A stretch of 5,127 nt of DNA from Nitrospira sp. (GTDB lineage Bacteria; Nitrospirota; Nitrospiria; Nitrospirales; Nitrospiraceae), in the NCBI GenBank assembly GCA_020697375.1, contig JAJFBJ010000190.1, positions 1 through 5,127 of the forward strand, read 5' to 3'. Each line of letters begins with the position of its first letter. The stretch's first letter is position 1. The notes beneath the pieces were generated by a model. It worked only from the letters and a program-made list of their open reading frames with translations, was not told the origin of the DNA and made no database searches. This document shows positions 1 to 4,869 of the stretch, piece by piece. The translations under genes and the position numbers were made by a program.

Positions 1-1
1 C

Positions 2-247
2 CATCCCGCGGCCGATGGCCCTCCGATTGATCCTCCTCCACTTCCTTTCAACTGCAGGATCCGGAAAGACTCCGCAATGAATTTTCCACCGCTGGACTGA
101 GAGGCATCAACGTCGAGACTCTCACCGAGACCACGGATCCCGGACTGGTCAGGAGCTGTGGGATTGGCTGTCGTGGAGCAACCCGATCGTCGAGATGGTG
201 CTCGGCAACCTGCATCTGACGAATGACGAGAGAGGGCTGGTCCGGCC
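2..247 (+). pseudogene. Remnant: C-terminal part of a SAM-dependent methyltransferase
   Basis: This is the C-terminal tail of a class I SAM methyltransferase, readable only across three frames. Frame 2 (about 2-49) gives IDPPPLPF. Frame 1 (about 49-135) gives QLQDPERLRNEFSTAGLR and then VETLTETT. Frame 3 (about 138-245) gives SRTGQELWDWLSWSNPIVE, then MVLGNLHLTNDERGLVR. These blocks, in this order, match what I know of the tail of UbiE-like methyltransferases (a PLPFQL.DPERLR segment, then ELWDWL.WSNPIV, then LT.EQR..VR.AL). The SAM-binding half would lie left of the window. Frame changes fall near 49 and 136, and another near 245 leads straight into a second methyltransferase, so the normal last 25 or so residues are missing. 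It cannot make a functional protein as read. Sequencing error is possible, but the genes further right are intact, which favours real decay. Whether this is a pseudogene or a poor assembly edge is not settled. Confidence 0.6.
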
Positions 248-788
248 TTGCGGGAGGCCGGGAGGATCTCGGCGATGTTCGACCGCGAGGAGCGCGAACG
301 CCAGCCGCCCTACGGGCCGGCGCTCGACCTGGGCTGCGGCACCGGGATGCAGGCGGTGGAGTTGGCGCGGCGGGGGTGGCAGGTCACAGCTGTCGAATCG
401 TTTCGAAGGCTCTGTGCGCCGCGCGTAAGCGTGTGCGTGAAGCCGAAGTCGAGGTGCGGCTCGTCCAGTGCGATGTCACGGCATTGCAGGCCGCCGCTTT
501 CGGCACCGGCTTCCAGTTTGTGTTGGACTTCGGATGTTTCCACGGCCTAACCGACGCACAGCGTGCGGCGATGGGTCGGGAGGTAACAGCGGTTACCGGG
601 CCCGAAGCCACGATGCTCATGATTGCGTGGGCGACCGGTCGCCGATGGCCACTCCGAGCGGGCCGTGCGGACATCGAAGGGGTCTTCCCTGAGTGGACAG
701 TAGTCAATGTAGACGCCCTCCCGTATCCGCACTGCCAAGGTCGCTGAGGAACGCCGATCCTCGTTGCTACCGGCTGCGTCGCGGCTGA
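248..788 (+). pseudogene. Frameshifted class I SAM-dependent methyltransferase
   Basis: This is a second, different methyltransferase broken by frame changes. Frame 2 (248-398) reads ISAMFDREERERQPPYG and then the SAM-binding motif I, DLGCGTG, followed by VELARRGWQVTAVE. After the loss of about one base near 398, frame 1 continues VSKALCAARKRVREAEVEVR, then VQCDVTAL, VLDFGCFHGLTDAQR and GREVTAV. A third change near 731 moves to frame 3, which ends LRNADPRCYRLRRG at a TGA at 786-788. The order of motif I, acidic motif II (VE at the end of strand 2), CDVTAL, LDFGCFHGL and the YRLRR tail is that of a roughly 190-200-aa family of small methyltransferases. The family's usual first 20-25 residues are absent, because 248 joins directly to the tail of another methyltransferase. 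Frame 1 is open to a TGA at 745-747, so a gene caller may report a spurious 174-aa product. The ancestral substrate cannot be inferred. Confidence 0.7.
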
Positions 789-933
789 ATAACCTGGTAG
801 CAAAGAGCCAGTCAAACCATTCAGGAAACGTGTGAATCAAAGAAAGCACAGGAATTTGATTCTCTAGGGTGGTCAGGAAGTTTGGCCGCCGCGCTATTGA
901 ACTGAAAACGAGGACGTTCTACTGTAGTTCGAT

Positions 934-964
934 TTGTCTAGGACCGCGAAGCCTACCCTATAGA
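934..964 (+). promoter_or_regulatory. Weak candidate promoter for the ECF sigma factor gene
   Basis: TTGTCT (934-939) and TATAGA (959-964) each match the housekeeping -35 and -10 consensus at four of six positions. The 19-bp spacer is longer than ideal. The pair lies 30-60 bp before the start of the sigma factor gene. The whole gap 789-993 contains no gene that I can support. A promoter read by an ECF sigma factor, including self-regulation, is equally possible and cannot be told apart by eye. Confidence 0.2.
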
Positions 965-993
965 TTGCTCTGGGATCATCTCATCATGAGACC

Positions 994-2256
994 TTGTCTA
1001 TCGTGAGCGAGGAGATCATCAAAGAGGTACGTGAACTGGTAGACAGCATCTACCGCTCCGAGTCGCGTCAGGTGCTGGCCACATTGATCCGCCTACTCGG
1101 CGATTTTGACGCAGCAGAAGAGGCGCTGCACGATGCCTTCGCCGTGGCCGTCGAGCAATGGGCTCGGAACGGTGTGCCGGCCAACCCTCGGGCCTGGCTT
1201 GTCTCGACAGGCCGTTTTAAGGCCATCGACGGCATGCGGCGGCGTGTCCGATTCGACGCATCACTGACGGAACTCGCCAAACGATTGGAGACCACCGATG
1301 GCGATGCCGATGAAGCGGACGACGAGCGCGTGGAGGATGACCGGCTGCGTCTCGTATTTACTTGCTGCCATCCCGCCTTGCCGCCCGATGCTCAAATCGC
1401 GATGACGTTGCGCGAAGTCTGCGGTCTGACGACCGACGAGATCGCGCGCGCATTCCTCACGAAGCCGCCAACGGTCGCCCAGCGAATCGTCCGCGCCAAG
1501 GCCAAGATCCGCGACGCGCGCATCCCCTACGTGGTGCCGTCGGAAACCGATTTGCCTGACCGGCTGGATGCGGTGCTTCGGGTCGTCTATCTGGTGTTCA
1601 ACGAGGGTTACTCAGCCTCATCCGGCGAATCGCTCGTACGGCAGGACCTCTCGGGTGAGGCGATCCGTTTGGGGCGGCTGTTGATTGGGTTGCTTCCAGA
1701 GCCTGAAGCGGTCGGACTGCTGGCCCTGATGCTGCTGCAAGATTCGCGGCGAGCCGCCCGCACTTCGCCGTCCGGTGATTTAATCCTCATGGAGGATCAG
1801 GACCGCAAGCTGTGGAATCGAGATCAGATCGCAGAGGGTCTGTCGCTGGTGGAACGGGCGTGGTCGTCGCGACGGATCGGACCGTATAGCGTCCAAGCCG
1901 CCATCGCAGCGTTGCATGCTCAGGCTCCCGATGCAGCGGCCACTGATTGGGATCGGATCATCGGGCTCTACGATGTGCTGACTCAGGCCGATCCATCGCC
2001 CGTGGTTGAGTTGAACCGCGCTGCGGCGACGGTCATGCGTGACGGTCCCTTAGCCGGTCTGGCGCTTATCGATGCCATTCTTGCGCGCGGTGATCTGGAG
2101 AACTATCATCTGGCGCATGCGGCGCGGGCGGATTGCTGCCGGCGATTAGGGCGCAACGCGGAAGCTCGAGCCTCGTATGAACGAGCCTTGCATCTCACGC
2201 AACAGGAGCCGGAACGGCGGTTCCTCAAGCGGCGGCTGACCGAGCTTGGAAACTGA
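994..2256 (+). CDS. ECF RNA polymerase sigma factor, ECF42-type, with C-terminal TPR-like extension
   Basis: This 420-aa protein should bind core RNA polymerase and redirect it to a set of stress or signal promoters. The sigma2 region spans about residues 15-85, with YRSESRQVLATLIRLLGDFD, AEEALHDAF and then NPRAWLVSTGRFKAID. An acidic linker (about 100-116) is followed by the family signature FTCCHPAL (122-129). The sigma4 helix-turn-helix (about 131-175) includes LTTDEIARAF and VAQRIVRAKAKIRDA. Next comes the conserved segment LDAVLRVVYLVFNEGYSAS (191-209), and the last 200 residues are helical and TPR-like (SPVVELNRAAA, HAARADCCRRLGR, ERRFLKRRLTEL). Length and motif order match the ECF42 family, which has a long C-terminal domain instead of a classical anti-sigma partner. 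Its usual DGPF/YCII-like neighbour is not seen here. The start is uncertain: TTG at 994 gives MSIVSEE, while GTG at 1003 is nearly as good, and neither has a strong ribosome binding site. The gene looks intact. It converges on the cupin gene with 102 bp between stop codons and no obvious terminator. Confidence 0.93.
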   Translation: MSIVSEEIIKEVRELVDSIYRSESRQVLATLIRLLGDFDAAEEALHDAFAVAVEQWARNGVPANPRAWLVSTGRFKAIDGMRRRVRFDASLTELAKRLETTDGDADEADDERVEDDRLRLVFTCCHPALPPDAQIAMTLREVCGLTTDEIARAFLTKPPTVAQRIVRAKAKIRDARIPYVVPSETDLPDRLDAVLRVVYLVFNEGYSASSGESLVRQDLSGEAIRLGRLLIGLLPEPEAVGLLALMLLQDSRRAARTSPSGDLILMEDQDRKLWNRDQIAEGLSLVERAWSSRRIGPYSVQAAIAALHAQAPDAAATDWDRIIGLYDVLTQADPSPVVELNRAAATVMRDGPLAGLALIDAILARGDLENYHLAHAARADCCRRLGRNAEARASYERALHLTQQEPERRFLKRRLTELGN

Positions 2257-2358
2257 ACGGGAGGGCGCCGGCTCAATACAGCGTACCAGCTTACGTTGCG
2301 CTCCAGCCGACGATGTGCCGTATGGCAAAGCTTGATCAAGGAGCCGGAACTGCTCAGC

Positions 2359-2766
2359 CTATTGGTTATCCATCGATGTCCGCCCGTCAAAATGATGGTC
2401 GGCATCGGCGTCGGCGTCCTTTTTGGTTCGGTGCCTGGTGCCGGTCTTGTGTTCGGGCGGGCTGTAGAGGCTGTATAGTTTGAGGTCGGCATCAGCGGAC
2501 GTATTGATGACGTTGTGGCGCGTCCCGGCCGGGATCACGACGGCGATCCCGTCATGAACGGCATGGTCCTGCCCGTCCATCACCACTTTCCCGTTGCCTG
2601 CCTCGAAGCGAATGAACTGATCGAGGTCATGTACTTCCTCACCGATCTCCTCGCCTGGTTTCAGGCTCATCACCACCAGCTGACTGTTGGTGGCCGTAAA
2701 CAAGACTTGCCGGTACAGCGAATTTTTCACGGTCGTTTCTTCAATATGAGTGATGTAGCCCTTCAT
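2359..2766 (-). CDS. Single-domain cupin protein
   Basis: This 135-aa soluble protein has one cupin beta-barrel and is probably cytoplasmic, as there is no signal peptide. Cupin motif 2 matches exactly: G73-x5-P79-x-G81-x2-H84-x3-N88 (DGIAVVIPAGTRHNVIN). Motif 1 is degenerate: GEEIGEEVHDLDQFIRFEAG has H46 and Q50 instead of the usual HxH pair, with E55 nearby. Metal binding is therefore plausible but not certain. The opening MKGYITHIEE, the segment NSQLVVMSLKPGEEIGEEVH and the tail LYSLYSPPEHKTGTRHRTK are typical of a widespread, poorly characterised cupin family of about 115-130 aa. No specific reaction can be assigned. The ATG at 2766 is preceded by a good ribosome binding site (GAGAGGT on the minus strand, plus positions 2774-2780, 7 nt before the start). 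It lies 74 nt downstream of the DUF2254 gene on the same strand and may be co-transcribed. Residues 117-123 are an Asp-Ala repeat encoded by near-identical hexamers. Confidence 0.9.
   Translation of the reverse strand: MKGYITHIEETTVKNSLYRQVLFTATNSQLVVMSLKPGEEIGEEVHDLDQFIRFEAGNGKVVMDGQDHAVHDGIAVVIPAGTRHNVINTSADADLKLYSLYSPPEHKTGTRHRTKKDADADADHHFDGRTSMDNQ
2401..2418. repeat. Short hexamer tandem repeat inside the cupin gene
   Basis: Three consecutive GGC(A/G)TC units on the plus strand (2401-2406, 2407-2412, 2413-2418) are preceded by a further GTC. On the minus strand they encode the alternating Asp-Ala run at residues 117-123, beyond the cupin core. It is a slippage-prone microrepeat whose length could vary between strains without breaking the frame in steps of two residues. 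Confidence 0.5.
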
Positions 2767-2812
2767 GCTGGTGACCTCTCTTTCACAAAGTGCACGATAG
2801 TCTGCCGTTCTG

Positions 2813-2828
2813 CATAGAATACTCTATG
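2813..2828. repeat. Inverted repeat in the leader of the cupin gene
   Basis: CATAGA (2813-2818) and TCTATG (2823-2828) form perfect 6-bp arms around the loop ATAC. The repeat lies between the DUF2254 stop codon and the cupin start, 47 bp before the cupin ATG. It could be a small operator or a weak hairpin. There is no T-run on either side, so it is not a standard terminator. Six-bp arms can arise by chance. Confidence 0.3.
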
Positions 2829-2839
2829 AGCGCCGCAGG

Positions 2840-2845
2840 ATTATA
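2840..2845 (-). promoter_or_regulatory. Possible -10 element for the cupin gene
   Basis: On the minus strand this reads TATAAT, a perfect -10 hexamer, overlapping the TAA stop codon of the DUF2254 gene. It would place a transcript start about 67 nt before the cupin ATG, just upstream of the inverted repeat at 2813-2828. No recognisable -35 element (GC-rich sequence instead) or extended -10 TG is present, so the promoter is weak, activator-dependent or fortuitous. Confidence 0.25.
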
Positions 2846-4178
2846 GAGAGTCGAGCGCCTTGCGCGCCGTCTCATGCGCATGCTCGATCCGCGTCCACGC
2901 GGGACCGTTACCGATCCGGTCCCGGACGGTTTTTACCATCCAGTCCACCTCCTGCCGCAATGCTGTTCGATCATCCTCGCGGCCGAGACATCCCGCCACC
3001 GTCCCGGCCATCCCGAGCAGGCAAACCGTGAGCGACGGAGTCGAATCCTTGAACTCGCTGATCGGCCTAATGAACGTGTCGACTGCTTCCGCAAACCCGC
3101 TGGGTTCCATCATGAGCCGCGGAATGCCGTCTTCATCGCAACGCACCGCCGAAGGGGGCGAACGACGAGCGAGCAGGCACAAGGCCGCTCCCATGCGATC
3201 CACGCACATGCCGGCTGTCAGGATATCGTTCCGATCCGTGGAGGCGGCGCGAAGCGCAATCTGGACGAGTTGGTTGACCGCATAGCGAAGATCCTGTTCG
3301 ATGCTCGGCTGCGTATTCAGCACGATCGTCTCGATGATTTGTCTGCGGACAGAGGCGTCCAGCGTTGTCGCACCGGAAACAGTCGCGATCGTCGTGCCGG
3401 CCACGATGAAATCCCCGATCCGCCGGTTGATGTGAACGCGACAACCGTTCAGTCGCGAGATGTGCACGAGGCGAAGCTCTTTGACGTATTGAAGATATCC
3501 GTCGGTGGGAGCGAGCAGGGGAAACCCGGGACTGTCGCCAAGGGGCCAAGCTGCGCACCCGGACTCCGGTGCGCTCGCATCGCCGGTGAGCCGATGGATC
3601 GTGGCTTGAAGGTCTTTGGCGGCATAGTCGATGATCGTGGAGGACTGAAGGAACCGGGAAATGTGATACATCGAATAAATCAAGACGCCTAGACCCGCCA
3701 TCGCCAGGAGGATTCCGAAGGAGACGGCGAGATGGGGTACCGGAGCATTGTCCGGATCCTTATGGATGGTCCGCAACACCATGAGCGCGTAGACGAAGGT
3801 CGAGATGTAGGTGCCGAAGGCGATTTGATTGCGGGTGTCGGCAAGAAAATTCCGTAAGAGCCGGGAGCCATACTCCTGGCCGATGAATGTAAGGGCGGTG
3901 GTCTGGCTTGAAAACATGACCGTCGAGATGGCCATCATGGCCGCCGCGATAGCCGACAACAGTCGGCGCGCTCCTTGGAGGCCTCCTCCGTAGATCCAGT
4001 CGAGCCATTCGATCGACCGGCCGGTCGCTTGCAGTCGTTCATCCAATTGCACCAATAGCGGTGCGATCAGCAGTGCGACCAGGGTCAATACCGTCGGGAG
4101 GAACCAGAAGCTCATGCTGAGGAGGCGCCATGCCCGTGATATCTCAACGGTCATGCCCTGCCAACTCTTGACTTCCAA
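2841..4178 (-). CDS. DUF2254 family integral membrane protein
   Basis: With the start chosen here this is a 445-aa inner-membrane protein. Four membrane segments are visible near residues 24-44 (SFWFLPTVLTLVALLIAPLL), 71-98 (LLSAIAAAMMAISTVMFS), 118-137 (IAFGTYISTFVYALMVLRTI) and 149-169 (LAVSFGILLAMAGLGVLIYS). The family signature follows helix 2: TALTFIGQEYGSRLLRNF, in the place where relatives have ALTLASSQFGPRLLRNF. The C-terminal 250 residues are soluble and presumably cytoplasmic. DUF2254 is widespread and has no established function. Start choice: the longest frame begins at ATG 4307, but that overlaps the upstream gene by 50 nt and adds about 43 residues without family character. TTG at 4178 has GGAGGT 9 nt upstream. 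ATG at 4154 is an alternative but lacks a properly spaced site. The TAA stop overlaps a possible -10 element for the cupin gene. The product is probably co-transcribed with the small gene 79 nt upstream. Confidence 0.88.
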   Translation of the reverse strand: MEVKSWQGMTVEISRAWRLLSMSFWFLPTVLTLVALLIAPLLVQLDERLQATGRSIEWLDWIYGGGLQGARRLLSAIAAAMMAISTVMFSSQTTALTFIGQEYGSRLLRNFLADTRNQIAFGTYISTFVYALMVLRTIHKDPDNAPVPHLAVSFGILLAMAGLGVLIYSMYHISRFLQSSTIIDYAAKDLQATIHRLTGDASAPESGCAAWPLGDSPGFPLLAPTDGYLQYVKELRLVHISRLNGCRVHINRRIGDFIVAGTTIATVSGATTLDASVRRQIIETIVLNTQPSIEQDLRYAVNQLVQIALRAASTDRNDILTAGMCVDRMGAALCLLARRSPPSAVRCDEDGIPRLMMEPSGFAEAVDTFIRPISEFKDSTPSLTVCLLGMAGTVAGCLGREDDRTALRQEVDWMVKTVRDRIGNGPAWTRIEHAHETARKALDSL

Positions 4179-4187
4179 TGCTGCCGA

Positions 4188-4193
4188 ACCTCC
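4188..4193 (-). promoter_or_regulatory. Ribosome binding site that favours a TTG start for DUF2254
   Basis: The minus strand reads GGAGGT here, 9 nt before the TTG at 4178-4176. It is the only strong Shine-Dalgarno sequence near the candidate starts. ATG 4307 has none, and ATG 4154 has only GCAGGGC directly against the start codon. The site lies in the 79-nt gap after the small upstream gene, which is where a downstream operon gene would be expected to have it. Confidence 0.5.
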
Positions 4194-4257
4194 AAATCCC
4201 AGCTTTGAATCGCGCGCGCAGTCAGGGGCTCTCTTCAAGAAGAGACGCAGGGCGATA

Positions 4258-4527
4258 TCATGTTTCGTATGGTTCGTTGGTCCGCGGAGCGTTGGGCGCC
4301 TGCTCATCGAGCGACTGCCGATATCTCACACAGCCTTGTATGAACTCCGGCCATTCAGGCACCACCGGCAAGGGATCAGTTCGGTCCGGCAGAAGACCCC
4401 AGAGTGAAGGATGGTGCCAACAGAGTTCATGGCGGCTGCTGTCGCGATGCCGGCGGATACCTTGCCGGAGCTTCTTTGCCTCGAGAATAAGCTCCTCTCG
4501 CGTCATCTGATCAAGGTCTGCATCCAT
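4258..4527 (-). CDS. Small conserved hypothetical protein with His/Cys motif (89 aa)
   Basis: The product is 89 aa. It opens with a charged helix (MTREELILEAKKLRQGIRRH, about residues 8-27) that could form a short coiled coil. This is followed by HELCWHHPSLWGLLP (33-47), DPLPVVPEWPEF (51-62) and GCVRYRQSLDEQ (65-76). I recognise this block order from uncharacterised bacterial proteins of similar size (REEL..EV..LR.GIR.HRD, LCWHHP.LW.LLP, VPEWP.F..GC.RYRQSLDEQ), but no function is known to me. H33, C36, H38, H39 and perhaps C66 could bind a metal; that is inference. The start at ATG 4527 is chosen because it begins the conserved part and has AGGGAG 8 nt upstream (plus positions 4536-4541). A 24-residue in-frame extension to 4599 looks like non-coding sequence. 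The gene lies 79 nt upstream of the DUF2254 start on the same strand. There is no signal peptide. Confidence 0.82.
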   Translation of the reverse strand: MDADLDQMTREELILEAKKLRQGIRRHRDSSRHELCWHHPSLWGLLPDRTDPLPVVPEWPEFIQGCVRYRQSLDEQAPNAPRTNEPYET

Positions 4528-4715
4528 AGGTCGTTCTCCCTGAATCATTCTGCGGACCGGCTGCCCTTTGCCGCGGCAGGATGGCCGGTCGTTCGCCATT
4601 GCAACCGGCGACAGAGAGCCGTGATTCCTGCCGTCCTTTTAGGATAGCTTCCTGCTGCAGCAACTCTTATGCTGCGCGGAATATCACTCCCCTGCAAGAG
4701 CATGTCAATCCACTA

Positions 4716-4742
4716 TTGCTTCTTCTGCGGTCTCAATACAAT
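4716..4742 (+). promoter_or_regulatory. Candidate promoter for the gene at 4870
   Basis: TACAAT (4737-4742) matches the housekeeping -10 hexamer at five of six positions. TTGCTT (4716-4721) is a partial -35 element, with a short 15-bp spacer. The predicted transcript would begin near 4749, leaving a leader of about 120 nt that contains the palindrome cluster at 4763-4805. The weak -35 element and short spacer keep confidence low. Confidence 0.3.
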
Positions 4743-4762
4743 GTGCAGGGGATATCCAAACA

Positions 4763-4805
4763 GATACGCTCTCGTATCGAAACCGATACGAATAGCATTC
4801 GCGAA
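4763..4805. promoter_or_regulatory. Cluster of palindromes, putative operator or alternative hairpins
   Basis: Three half-sites alternate in direction: GATACG (4763-4768), CGTATC (4773-4778) and CGATACG (4784-4790). The middle one can pair with either neighbour. The left pair has 6-bp arms and loop CTCT. The right pair has 8-bp arms, TCGTATCG (4772-4779) and CGATACGA (4784-4791), with loop AAAC. A further palindrome, TTCGCGAA, sits at 4798-4805. The centres lie 11 and 20 bp apart, close to one and two helical turns, so a repressor dimer could occupy one face of the DNA. The position, 65-107 bp before the start of the gene at 4870, suits an operator or a structured leader. The binding protein is unknown. 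Confidence 0.5.
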
Positions 4806-4869
4806 CGCTCAGGCGGCATGAGAAGAGTGTGTAAACGGCAACCAATGATTTCTTTCCTATGGAGTGATC

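Larger units (their letters stand above)
4528..4869. other. Divergent intergenic region with no supported gene
   Basis: These 342 bp separate the minus-strand gene set from the plus-strand gene at 4870, so promoters for both directions should lie here. Short frames are open through it, but none shows conserved motifs or a well-placed ribosome binding site. The part near the small gene (4528-4640) is GC-rich and includes the palindrome TGCCGCGGCA (4569-4578). Another palindrome, TGCTGCAGCA, lies at 4653-4662. The part near the plus-strand gene is more AT-rich and carries the palindrome cluster at 4763-4805. No convincing minus-strand promoter was found by eye. Confidence 0.6.

Noticed and set aside
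384..849. Minus-strand open frames of 143 and 100 aa
   Set aside because: Both are antisense to the methyltransferase remnant, whose residues are recognisable; neither has a ribosome binding site or family features.
2204..2350. Direct repeat AGGAGCCGGAAC at 2204-2215 and 2339-2350
   Set aside because: Only 12 bp, one copy inside the sigma gene, with no matching flanks, target duplication or element between them; likely chance.
2257..2358. Bidirectional terminator between the convergent sigma and cupin genes
   Set aside because: CTTGATCAAG (2331-2340) and the distant CCGGCTC/GAGCCGG pair are present, but there is no compact GC stem followed by a T-run on either strand.
2515..2817. A 100-aa plus-strand open frame
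   Set aside because: It is antisense to the cupin gene, whose motif 2 and ribosome binding site are clear.
3133..3558. A 141-aa minus-strand open frame in another frame of DUF2254
   Set aside because: It overlaps conserved DUF2254 coding sequence in an alternative frame, is rich in Arg, Ser and His, and has no recognisable domain.
2874..3692. A 272-aa plus-strand open frame
   Set aside because: It lies entirely antisense to the DUF2254 gene, shows no family motifs, and is charged and Arg-rich as expected from a high-GC shadow frame.
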